Source of the DNA: Turritopsis dohrnii
Taxonomy: Eukaryota > Cnidaria > Hydrozoa > Anthoathecata > Oceaniidae
Length of the DNA stretch: 64,000 bases
Reading direction: 5' to 3'
Assembly (NCBI GenBank): GCA_027922465.2
Contig: BQMF02000215.1
Span: 372,001 to 436,000, forward strand
Below the pieces are notes generated by a model. It worked only from the letters and a program-made list of their open reading frames with translations, searched no databases and was not told where the DNA came from. Below are positions 1 through 10,587 of this stretch, piece after piece; the stretch's first letter is position 1; each line of letters opens with the position of its first letter. Made by a program: the position numbers and the translations under genes.

Positions 1-714
1 TTTTCGTATTTCTATGAAATAAGGCTGAACTAAGAAACACCCGAAACCATAACCTACAAACAAAAGAAATTATGAGAGATTCGAAGCAAAAAACAAACTT
101 TTAATTTCAGGTGACGCTTTAAATGGAAGTTCTTCTTCGGTTTGTGAAGTGTTCTTTTTTGTATTTAACAGAAGAAAGGTCTATTTTTTCTGGAATAAGC
201 AATAAAATACCAAAAAATACTTGTTGCTACACCAACAAATGTATTAACTCCGACAAATGTATTAAAAATCAACGACAAATGTGTAAAACTAGGCCTAGGA
301 GATAACATAACAAAGGTTAATGTGAAATTTCCGACGAATAGATTTAGATCTATTTGCGAGTTACTTCTAAAATGCTGCTACCGTTTTGTGCCATATGGCC
401 CTTGTTTAAAAAGATAGTGTCTAACCTATTTGGGCAAAAAATTAAAAACAACAGCGTTTCCGATGCAATTTTTATTGTTCCAATGTTTTAAGTTTCTGGA
501 GTAAAAAATTTAAATTTAAATTTACAAACACTTTTCCCAAAAACTGCGTTTTTATGTTCTCTATCCAACATTTTTTGAACAAACACCTTTTGTGATCTTT
601 GTCGAAGACCTCAAGCCATATCTAATTAAGTACGCATGCGTAATCTCTTCTGAAACGTACAGCACTCACCCAAGTGTGCTTTCCATTTAATCGAAAATAA
701 AAGCACCAATTTCC
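1..714. other. No gene recognised; short fragment of repeat X end at 373-408
   Basis: AT-rich DNA with only short open frames and no recognisable protein motif. Positions 373-408 resemble the right end of repeat X (19475-19918), sharing the core GCTGCTACCGTTTTG. I see nothing else that can be named. Confidence 0.5.
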
Positions 715-2715
715 TTTGAATTAAGTCCTGTCACAGAGGAGGACATGTTAAAAGAAGTTCTTGCTTTAAACGATAGCAAAAAGATCAGTGGTTTCATACC
801 ATCTTAGATTTTAAGGCTTGTAGCTACTGAATGTTCACCTGTTCTTACTAAATGTTTCAATGAATCTATTATCGATAGCTGTGACTTTCCAAATCAGCTT
901 AAACTTGCTTTGTTTGTTTGTTTGTTTCTCGAATATTTATACAGGATAAAAATCTGCAATAGTATCATATTCACATATATACACTGTTATCTTAGATGTC
1001 CTGTGAAATAAAAGATATCAAAAAAAGGTGCATGAATATTTATGTATGTATACAGTGAGCTAAATTTAGAAATTGGAAAAAATATCCCTTAACGAGAAAT
1101 GGAGAACAGTAAAAGTTAAGTAAAAGTAAAAGTCTTACTAAACAGAACGCAGTAAGGAATTAAAGAATAGACGAGAGTAAGTATGCGTTCTGATTTAATG
1201 ATACCTTAACTAGCAATACGAAAAAGCGGTTGCCGACGTTATCCCTCTTTTTAAGAAGGGTAGCAGCTCTGATAATCAGTCTATTACCAGTGGTCTCTAA
1301 GGTGTTTGAAAGGCTCATAGCCAAACTGCTCTAAAGATCTATGTGGTTTTCGCAAAGGTTACAGCTGCCAGCATGCTCTCTTGAACATGCTTCATAAATG
1401 GCAAACGAGTCTTTCACAATCTGGAAAGGTTGGTGCCGTGTTAATGGACTTATCTAAGGCATTTGATTGTCTTCCTCGCAATCTTTTGATTACTAAATTA
1501 GAGGCATATGGTTTTGGATACAAGACGTTAACACTGCTTCATAGCTATCTATCTACTAGGAAACAAAGAGTTCGCATAGGTTCTTCTTTTAGTGAATGGC
1601 TCAGTATTCTACTGGGTGTCCCACAAGGTTCTGTACTTGGGCCAATTTTATTTGATATTTTTATTAATGACCTATTGTCTATGGATTGTTATGGATTGTT
1701 CCATTTGTGACTTTGCGGATGACAATACCATCTACAGCTGTAGGCCTACTATCGACGCTGTTGTTGACAATCTGCGTTCCGATTTAACTTTAACTACTAG
1801 TTGCTTTAAGTACAATGGTATGGTCGCTAATCCAAAAAGTTCCAAATGATAATTCTAGGAGGTGATTATAATAACATCACTGGTGCGTATCGGTAACAAC
1901 ACAATTTTTCCATCCAAGGAGGTTAATCTTCTTGGTGTTGTCTTTGATGATAAACTTTCGTTTTATCCTCATGTCAAAGAGCTTTGTCGCAAAGCTTCCT
2001 TGAAGTCAAAAGCATTGTTTAGGATACGAAGGTTTCTCACCAAAGAACAAATTGAAATTTTATATAATGCATTTATTCTTTCTTGTTTTAATTATTGTCC
2101 CCTTGTATGGATGTTCTGTGACAAACAAGCTCATAATCTAATTTGCTCTACGCATAAAAGAGCTTTACAGACAAAATCTGGGTTGTTTCAGGACAATTGT
2201 ACATATAACAATATTCTTTACGAGACTAAATCCACATCTGTACACTCCAGGAACCTTGAGGTGCTTTTACTCGAAGCTTATAAGTCACTTCACAAACTGA
2301 GCCCTGAATTACTATGGGACATTTTCCAACAAAAACCAACTCCATACCATCTTAGAAGAGGTAACTTGTTGGATGTTCCATATGTAAAGAACGGTATTGG
2401 ACTGAACTCTTTTCATTTCCGGGCTTCCCTAGCCTGGAACAATCTTCCCGCCGGGATTAAATCATTACCAGACTTGGCAAACTTTAAGTCTGCTATTAAG
2501 TCAGTTCAAATATTCTGTTCGTGTAAACTCTGTGGCGCTCACTCGGTTGTTCGCTAGCCTCTACAAACGTATTTTATATTAGTAAATACTTATATAGATA
2601 TTTTATTCATGTATGTCTTATATTATCTTTTATTTTATGGTTTTATACAGTTGGTTTTAATTAGTACATTTTGTAACTATGTGTAACCAACTATAAATAA
2701 AGAAATAAATAAAAT
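715..2715 (+). mobile_element. 5'-truncated, inactivated non-LTR retrotransposon (LINE, CR1/Jockey-like)
   Basis: Reverse-transcriptase coding DNA is readable across several frames. The thumb-proximal linker starts near 715. Then come VIPLFKKGSSSDNQ (about 1232), the catalytic block DLSKAFD (about 1450), GVPQGSVLGPILF (about 1615) and the FADDNT active site (about 1712, in a shifted frame). A C-terminal tail of about 230 codons runs to the stop near 2557. A 3' UTR follows, ending in a TAAATAAAGAAATAAATAAA-type tail near 2712. An in-frame stop lies near 806, frameshifts near 1260-1320 and 1700, and a 321-bp insertion at 909-1229, so the copy is dead. No endonuclease domain is visible upstream, which fits 5' truncation. 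The exact clade cannot be fixed by eye. Confidence 0.88.
909..1229 (-). mobile_element. Antisense retroposed LINE 3' tail or SINE-like insertion inside the LINE
   Basis: This 321-bp block interrupts the LINE reading frame between the residues KLA and DVIPLF. It is bordered on both sides by TTGC (905-908 and 1230-1233), a possible 4-bp target duplication. Removing the block and one TTGC restores KLADVIPLF. On the minus strand it ends in a (CAAA)n tail preceded by TATAAATATTCGAGAAA, as expected for a 5'-truncated LINE 3' end or a SINE. No coding potential was seen. Confidence 0.65.
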
Positions 2716-2802
2716 CTTGAAGCTCACGAAATAGAAGAAAATATTTAGTTGCATAAAAGTTACTTTCACGAAGCATAACCTCTGTGACTTTTATTAGTAA
2801 AC

Positions 2803-3101
2803 ATGGGTAAATTTACAATAAGCAAGAAACCGTTTAAAGGAAAGAAGAGACGTTCTTGTTACAGAAGTACACGTAAAGGGTTTTCTTTGTTTTTTTTTTG
2901 CCATAATTAGGCAAGTACAAAGAATCCTGGTATTGCCTAAACGAAGAATTTTGGAATGAAAGCGAAGAGGTAGAGGAAGAAATCGCATGTAGTGCCAGCA
3001 GATGCAAAGATTTGGATTTTCTATCGGATAGTGACGAGAAGAGCGGAAGCAATGATGACAATTTTGGTGCAAATGGTTTCGTCCGTCTAGAACTATTATA
3101 G
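2803..3101 (+). CDS. Possible two-exon small acidic protein, degenerate
   Basis: I do not recognise this protein. An ATG at 2803 opens a basic stretch (MGKFTISKKPFKGKKRR). A GT at 2873 and an AG at 2910 would remove only 38 bp and join in phase to a glutamate- and serine-rich stretch (NEEFWNESEEVEEE, FLSDSDEKSGSND) ending at TAG 3099-3101, about 86 residues in all. The match of phase favours an intron, but 38 bp is shorter than most animal introns. It starts less than 100 bp after the LINE tail, so it may be a relic of a transposon-borne protein. Read without splicing, the frame ends at 2910. Confidence 0.25.
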
Positions 3102-4419
3102 TGGATCCTGCATTGTTGAAAGCTTCCATTCGTGATTTTTTTATAAGTAAAATGTTTGCACAGTAAAATTAAGCTACTTGAAAATATCCCGTATCGTCAC
3201 GGCCCGGGAACAAAGTTTATATATTTCTATGCGAAAAACAAAGTTGTATCCAGTCAAAGTTTTCTGAAAAAGGGTTTGACAGTACTCAAAAATACCAGGG
3301 ATAAAATACGCACAAAATAAATATGCAATAAATGATATGTTTTTATATAACCTGCATTTTGATGCACATATAATATAAAAGATATTACGAGTTTATACTT
3401 ATTTATTTATTTTTTAATCGATATATTTCCTGCATCCATCAATATGGTTCTTCTTACAGAGAAAGCGTATAGGATAAAATATATATGCATGGTGTTACGT
3501 ATAATGTATAAAAACGTATAATAATAGATATTACGGACATAACTTATACTAAATTAGATTAAGTGAAGAAATAGGTTAACAAGTTACAGTGAAAAGAATT
3601 AGAAAATTGATGCAATAGTATCAAGAGAATTGTGTTATTCACAGTCCAGAAAAGAGGAGGATTTTTGTGTTAATCACAGTCCAAAGAAAAAACAGATCGA
3701 TCGATCTCCAACAATGAGTCACTACTTCCCTCTCACTCGTCTTTGATCAGAATATCGATGGTTCTGCCACAACCAAACGATATCCATAGAAAATTGTCCA
3801 CCAAAAATTATATAACAGTCCACATAAAGAGGAAATAAATTGGTGCTATTAATACGACATCCAGATGTCAAAAGTCTCCTACTTCCAGTAAATAAAACTC
3901 AGAGTGTCAACTGCTTGTATGAACGCTGTTGCATAAGAGCAAGCCAATTTTGGCTCAATGTTAATCAATATTTATTCTTACTCTATTCCTTTTTTCCTCT
4001 TATAATCATTTGCTTGAATTAAGTTAAGCTTAACGATCCAAAAATCCAAATTGTTCCCAACTTCTTCAAACCTCGGCCAGTTTTCATAAATGAATGCATT
4101 TTGAGGAAGGAGAACATTGCCTATCAGATAGCAAATACTTGTGAATGCTAATTTTGTTTTGTTTTAACTTCAAAGCCAAATCTTCATTTGAGATAAAAAA
4201 AAGCACTAATAAAAATCATAACAAGTTTGGAAATCTCACTCTGCCGGCACAAGACGTCTTTTAGACGCCTTTTTGCCGGCTGGGCAATATGCCACGAAGT
4301 AGATTTGTCATTGTGCTGTGCTGGTGCATCATTACAGAATGTATTTGAAAACATGTAAAAAACGCCAAAAATGTGTCATGACCTCTGTAACTGATTTAAC
4401 TGAGTAATGATCAGGCGGA
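3102..4419. other. Intergenic, no gene recognised
   Basis: AT-rich DNA with scattered stops in all frames. GCCGGCTGGGCA near 4276 resembles the inverted-repeat end of the small TA-flanked element at 14627, so a fragment of that family may lie at about 4236-4290. No complete element can be delimited. Confidence 0.45.
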
Positions 4420-4990
4420 TTAGTTTCCCCAAAAGAAAATCTTTTTCCAGCCTCCATCAGTGCTCAAGTAAATTCCACTAACCGATGCTAAAATGATAAG
4501 TGCATTTTTAAACATTGAGCTTATTCTGCATGGATTCATTTCTTGGTAAACATATTTCAGTTCAAATTCTTTTTACCTCCTATTATTTCTCCTGGCCAAA
4601 CCTCTGTCACTACATTTGGAAGCTCTTCTTCGTCAAAATTGTGTGACTCTATAGCTGTCCCTTCAAATCTCACTTTATTCCAGTCTTCTTCCTTTTGAAA
4701 CAAGATTTGATTGGATCCATCAGTATTGATAAAGATACTGCAGTACACTTTACCTCGGTGGCATTTCGCATAAAGTACCCATGGTGAAGTTGTGATAAAT
4801 ATGATATTTGTAACAGCAGAAGGTAAAGCTATATAGCAAATCGTAATTAATTAATTAATAAATAATAAAATATTACATATTGGCCTTTTATCGTACCAAC
4901 TTCGATTGAAGATGGAAGTTCTTTGCCGTTGACTAACCTTTCCAAGATGCACTTTTGTTTTGAGTGTAAAAGCAATTTGGACGATCGCCA
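4420..4990 (-). CDS. 3' end of an unrecognised protein gene (three C-terminal exons)
   Basis: Three minus-strand exons join in compatible phases: 4990-4938 (ending AAAG|GTTAGT), 4828-4577 (after CTATATAG, ending GGAG|GTAAAA) and 4487-4420 (after TTTTAG, stop TAA). The roughly 124 residues include CFYTQNKSASW, SPWVLYAKCHRGKVYCS, INTDGSNQILFQ, EEDWNKVRFEG, TEVWPGEI and a final GIYLSTDGGWKKIFFWGN. The two S/N-TDGG-like stretches followed by a tryptophan recall BNR or sortilin-type beta-propeller repeats, but the resemblance is weak. Upstream exons were not found in the next kilobase. The consistent phases and clean stop support a real gene end. Function is unknown. Confidence 0.5.
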
Positions 4991-6267
4991 CTAAACGTAA
5001 AGTATTTCACTAAAATCGATGTTTGCAGCTTAAACCAATGTCTTAATTCAATAGAAGCGAACTTAAAGCATGTAAATAACTTAGAGGTAGCAAAAGAATG
5101 AAAATAAAAAAAACAAAAACTTCTGCGAATGACCAAAATTGAATTAAAATTTGGGAAGAAATTTTACAAATATAATGTCAAAATTAATAAAATGGGACAA
5201 TTTTTACGGTTTTTTTACGTTTAAGTTTACTTGAGAAGTACCTGGCATTACAAGATATTTTCCTCATCGTAGAAACCTCGAAGCATTATAGGCATTCACC
5301 TTTGTTAAGTAAGTGTTACCACTTTACAAAATACTGAGATTGCCGAAAAGTATTTCACGCTTGTTAAAGAACATCTATGGAACCAAAGAACGAAGAAGTA
5401 CTGGGATGCTTGGTGACGTCAAACATCAATGCTAATACTGATTTAATAATGCTATTTATTTTTCACCTCGTTGTTGAAGGTTTTTTTATCACTTAGAATG
5501 CTATAAGGAAATTGCAATAAAAAAAGTATCGTTAAATAGTTTTGATTTTTATATATTTCCTCATAGGGCAAAATATATGTTAAAGCCGGCATTTTCCTCC
5601 TCCTCCTTCTCCGTTCACTTTTATAGCCACGGTTTAGAATGGAATTTTCGCCTAGCCGCCAAAGTAGATAAGAATAGAGGCTAGTTTACAGTCAAGTAGT
5701 GCGGATGGGCTGTAGAAAATTTTTGCTTTTTCCACTAGCTTTTAAATGATTCCTGAGAATTCAACGTTAAATGATGGAAATAGATCGTTTTAGTTCAGTA
5801 TTGTCTTAAAAGGTTTTGTAAAAACTTTTGAAGAAGCGTGTAAAAAACAGAAAAATATTGTTTTGTTTTTGTTGATGACAAAAATGCTATAATGATGATG
5901 ATTGGTAATTAAATGCTTGGAACAGCAAACCATTGAAGCTGTGATTTCAGTGCAAAAGCGAAAATTCATTATCAATACAGGCTGAATATTTATTTTTATT
6001 TTACGTCTTGATATAATGTGAACTGAAAGCACAAATGATATACAGCTATTATAAAAGGAAACCTTTTATGTGATGTGGAGAACAACCACAGTTCAACCAG
6101 TGTTAGTTCAAAAAGTACATTACAAAAACAGCAAGTAAAAATGTGATGTCGTATATGCAACAAGAACGTCAGGAGACCAATTACGTATAATATTTTAACA
6201 GACAAGATTGAGACACAAATAACTTGAAAGAATCTGGTCAAACAATCTGCTTCCCTGGATACTCATT
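4991..6267. other. Intergenic, no gene recognised
   Basis: No convincing coding region. Minus-strand open frames near 5790-6240 have low-complexity, Phe- and Ile-rich composition and no motif. A short CCTCCTCCTCCTTCTCC run occurs near 5597. Confidence 0.4.
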
Positions 6268-6439
6268 AGGGAAATTACGAAAGTACGACGGCAACGTGGA
6301 CGACGACGTACAAGATATTCATCTTTAATGAATCACAAAAGAGCAGAACTATACACTTGGGTTAAGAAGTTTATTTATAATGCGTTTGAAGTTTGTTTTT
6401 TGAACTTGGAGAGACAGAATTATAAAGGAACCAAGGAAA

Positions 6440-6610
6440 ATTTATCATTTTCCTTATTTTTTCAAAAAACACTTTTTCATTTTTGCACAAAGATATACTA
6501 TCCGAAAAAGCTTGAAAATGGCTTTCCATTGATGTAAAAATTATTTTGAAATTCTGTATATTCATTTAAAAAAACAGCTTTAAAATTTCCATTTCCAACA
6601 TTACGAAACA
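6440..6610 (+). repeat. Dispersed repeat shared with 24998-25160
   Basis: About 160 bp reads almost identically at 24998-25160, including TTTTCCTTATTTTTTC, AAAATGGCTTTCCATTGATG and CATTTAAAAAAACAGC. Both copies are on the plus strand. In both places it abuts other mobile DNA, so it is probably part of a transposon end or 3' UTR. No coding content. Confidence 0.7.
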
Positions 6611-6642
6611 CACTGTACTAGCATGTAGCTTTAGCTAAAAAT

Positions 6643-7653
6643 GCCCCCGCGCTCAAGCATTCCAATTTGTACACACAGCAAGCTATACATTGCAAGCCTA
6701 TACAACGGAAACAAAAACAAACAAAGTCTTGTTACTTTTTGTTATCTCTTGTCCTATGTCAGACTGATGCTAATATACCTTTCAAAAAATGGAAATAAGG
6801 CTTAACAAGTAACATCAGAAAATATTTGCTACAAACAAAAGAAATGTGTGAACTAAAACCATGGATATGTATTTTTATAATCAAAATAAGATTAAGATTT
6901 TTTAAAGAAATTCTGTAAGAGCCAAAAAAAAAAAAAACTTTTTCAAAAAAAATTAAAGCGAAAAATCCTTAGAAATCTGCGTTTCAAACTTTGATTCGAA
7001 ACAAAAAATAGCCAAAGTTTACAAAAAAAAAACAAGAAAAAAATAAAGTGTTTTATTGATCATGATCTTTGGAGGACAGAAAGAAGAAAAACACGAAGAA
7101 CGACAATTTGTAGGCTTTCCTTGCATACACAGAAATCCAATTAAAATCTTTAGTCACCCCACTCAAAAATTGGTCACTTTTCTTTCTTCTCCAATTAAAA
7201 TCTTTTTAAGGAAAGATCCGCCAAAAATCAGTGCATTGAATAAAATTTATTGAATGAAAGATTTAGAGCTAAAACATATACAAAAATGGTGGGCAAAATT
7301 CCAGATTTGAAGCTGTGCTTTAAAATCCTTGTCGTTCACTTCACAAAAACAACACAAAAGTAATATGAAAAATGTCTAAGCAATTTTAGCATACGAACTT
7401 CCTAAATAACATAGTATAATATAATAACAAATTAGGAAATAAACATTCTGTCTCCCACCTACGGTGTCATGCTTTGACATGGAAAAAAAGCAAGTCAGCT
7501 AATAATTGTATACCACCGTGTAACGTCAACATAAAAGTTGGATGATGATGATGAAGATGAAGAACAAAATCGGAAACTGACATTCGCCTATCTCGTGAAA
7601 CTACTATGCTTCCTCGATCGCTTACCCTCGCTGCGGGGGCAATTACTTTTCAC
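6643..7653 (-). repeat. Repeat R, copy A
   Basis: R is a dispersed repeat of about 1.0-1.25 kb with further copies at 26222-26388 plus 28657-29562, 34180-34640 and 52139-53357. This copy is inverted relative to 52139-53357. Diagnostic pieces are TGCCCCCGCGCTC at one end, GCGGGGGCA at the other, the GATCATGATC palindrome, and an internal GAT/ATC trinucleotide run (7545-7556, short here). Its two ends form a short inverted repeat around TGCCCCCGC. No coding potential is conserved between copies, so it looks like a non-autonomous DNA element of unknown class. Confidence 0.75.
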
Positions 7654-7825
7654 GTTGTGTGTAGAACGTGCAAATCTAATGAAGATATTAGTAAAATTAA
7701 AAGCATTTCCCAATAGTATAGTGTGAAATGGACTTCCATTCTAAAGCAAATCTATGGAGTTAAGTGAATCTTTTGTTTGCCTCACGTCGTCGTCCACGTT
7801 GCCGTCGTAGTTTCGTAAGGTCCCT

Positions 7826-10587
7826 ATTTAATCGGACAACAGAAACATAATTTACTATGGATTAATTCCATGATCACCTATACTGTTTTGATACTGTATA
7901 TATATGATGTTTTAGTAAAAATGGATATACTGTCAATTTTCTTTACACAAACAGCAAGCGTATATAAATCAAAGCACAATCCAACAAACAATCTGTAATT
8001 AAATCAGGCCACAACACGAACGTCTACTTTCAGCTTTGTAGTGATTTGGTTATGGATGTGTAGTCTATTTTCACTACCGAAATCTGATTTTTTTTTTCAT
8101 TTGGGATTTACAAATGGTCATTTTTATCAAATATTAAATAATGAGTGTGCACATATTTTTTGAACGGAGATGTTTATTCTGAATACTTGAATTTAATTTT
8201 ATATTTGTCAAAAATTCAGCCAAAAACTTTTAAACATTATTTCAAAACACATTAAAAACTTCGTTAAATAGAAAAGAATATCAGCTTGTGTTTTGAAATA
8301 GTGTATTTATTTTTATAAATTGCCATTTTAAGCCTATCTCTTGAAAATAACTCTTCTGTCCAAATTTGAAGGGCTTTTAATTGCTTTTGATAGTTATTTG
8401 CTTATTAATTTATTTAAAATTTAAAAACAAAAATACATGACTTTAAGTTTCATGCATATCGCAATCATCAGATGTATAAAATTTTATATATCTATATTTT
8501 TCATGCGATATGCATGAAACTTAAACTCATGTATTTTTGTTTTTAAATTTTATATAGATGAATATTTACTTTGAATCTACCAACTGGTATTGAGTTTGTT
8601 TTATTTGTATTTGAGTTGAGTATGTTTCTTATGGTTATAGTTATTTGCTTAAATACTTATACTGTAGTATTAAAATTAGGTTTGACAATTTTCTTTTCTT
8701 TTTTTGTAAATCTGTATACAAATTTGATTGTATAATGTTGTAAAATAGTTTTATCTGAGTTACAAAAAGCAAGTGGAAGTGTCTTCTGTTGAATTACATT
8801 GTTTTATCGTGATTTTATGGTATAAAGGATGTCAAGCTTCTGCAACAATCATATGCTTATTATGCTAAAATCGCCTTACACATTGGTGCGGTTGTTGATT
8901 AGTTGTTTAAGGGAAAGTATTACTCAGCAAAATTTATAAAAGAAACTTTATCATTTGACCATGAACATCTTCATTTCTTAATAAGTTCAAAATAAGTTCT
9001 TTTGTGGTATTAAATTCAATTCTACCCTGATTGGTAAAGGACAACATTTTTATCTGAGTATGACATTGATGGTAGTTATACCATTGTATAATCTTAATGA
9101 TGTATATTTTTCTTATGGTTATCAATGTACACACAATAATTGACAATAGTTTCGCAACTTTGGGGAAATATATAGTCGCATTTTTGCGAATCTTGTTTTC
9201 ACTTGTTTTTTTTTGCGAACATAAACTTTCGCACTTTAGCCAAATTGAAAGTTCTCGCGAATTTTACTTTCGCGAATTGTGTCAAAATTTTTAGGTGCAA
9301 AATTCTGCACCTAAAGAAGCATATACATCTGTGACTTTCATTCGAATAACTTTTCATTCAATTATGAAAGTTTCATAGTTCAGACTAAAAGAGGTCATAA
9401 GGAATCTGTGTACAAAAATAATAAGATATAAGCTTGGAATTTTGAGGTTCATTTCTGATCACAGAGGTGTGCGAATGCATATATTTCAGAAGTAGCTACT
9501 TGAAAAAGTTTCACAACGGTCCTTTGTCAAAATTTCAATGAACCTAGACGGGTTCTTTTTTAAAAAAAAATTTAAGTTGTAAGTTATAAGTCTTTGTCTT
9601 TTAATACGTCCGCGATTCAAATCACAAGATGTTTTCTAAAACGCAAAACTAGAGCTACTAAAGCGCGTGCTTATTCGCGCGTGTGTTGACATCGACAGGA
9701 GATCAACAGCAATAAAAATAGCAAGTTCTACGCGACAGTTATAATGATATCAAAGACGTGTGCTATACGGGAAATCCCAAAATTACAATAACTAGACTTA
9801 CAAGTCACCACCAGGGTTGCATATGTAGAAAGCTTTTTCTGAAGATTCGTAAACAATCGATTTCAGCATGATATTAGCATTGCTCAAGCCTACGGAAAAG
9901 ACAGGAAGATGTCACGAAATGGTATGGTAATCTTTCAATTTAGCCTTTCAATTCATCACTGTTTATGTAAGTCTCAATATGTTTTATACAGTGAAATCTG
10001 CGATAGCCAAATGGACGAAAGAGGCCAGACCTCGGTGAAGTAAAAATTTTAGCATTGTCTCAAAAATTAAGATTAAAAGGCGAAAAAACAGTCAAATGTG
10101 TATTTTTTTTTGTTTTTCCAAACAGTAAAATTATGTAAAAAAGGTTTTTAGCTACGTTCTTTTGATAATGCAAAACATCATATGACAAATCTCGAGAGAG
10201 GAAGACAACTTATGAATCGCATAGACAGATAGCTACCGTTAACAACAAAAGCAAAAAGACCCACAAACAAACGATTGTATAAGTATGAAATAAATTCATT
10301 TTGACTTGAAAATATGGTTCAAACTTTTTTTTCGTTTAGAACAGATTTCCAAAATGTCATCGTTATACGAAACAAACAGGAAGTGTTGTATTTGCTTATC
10401 CTTCCCCTAAATTTCTGTTTATGTGTCGTATTTGTGTGATTTGTGATTAAGTGATTATCCTATTTCATCGAAAAAGCCTCATCAATGATTAAGAGCAATT
10501 TTGACATAAACAACAAGGCTATATGTATAAACTAGGTAAAAAAATGGTGTTTGAACAGAAATATGAGAACCGCGTATCGTAATGAGC
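7826..10587. other. Intergenic; long hairpin and GCGAA-rich block only
   Basis: No gene was recognised in 2.7 kb. It contains a long hairpin (8417-8551). A block at about 9160-9310 has repeated TTCGC/GCGAA motifs, ending in inverted TAGGTGCA...TGCACCTA, similar in style to the GCGAA-rich MITEs elsewhere in the window. Confidence 0.45.
8417..8551. repeat. Long near-perfect hairpin (inverted repeat)
   Basis: Two arms of about 48 nt face each other across a spacer of about 40 nt. The left arm runs AAATACATGACTTTAAGTTT then CATGCATATCGCA. The right arm runs TGCGATATGCATG then AAACTTAAACTCATGTATTT. The match is nearly perfect, so this could be a foldback MITE or a precursor-like hairpin. There is no flanking duplication I can defend. 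Confidence 0.75.

Larger units (their letters stand above)
6268..7825. mobile_element. 1.56-kb non-autonomous element with long terminal inverted repeats
   Basis: The left end (6268, AGGGAAATTACGAAAGTACG) and the reverse complement of the right end (7825, AGGGACCTTACGAAACTACG) match with few differences. They stay matched through the GACGGCAACGTGGACGACG core, about 40 bp in all. Both flanks show ATT, a possible 3-bp duplication. Inside are a block shared with 24998-25160 (6440-6610) and R copy A (6643-7653). No transposase was seen, so it is either non-autonomous or a composite of nested insertions. Confidence 0.65.

Noticed and set aside
2794..3129. Minus-strand frame of 111 codons
   Set aside because: Antisense of the acidic plus-strand stretch; Ser/Leu-rich with no motif.
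5790..6241. Two overlapping minus-strand frames of about 80 codons
   Set aside because: Low-complexity Phe/Ile-rich translations of AT-rich DNA, no splice or start support.
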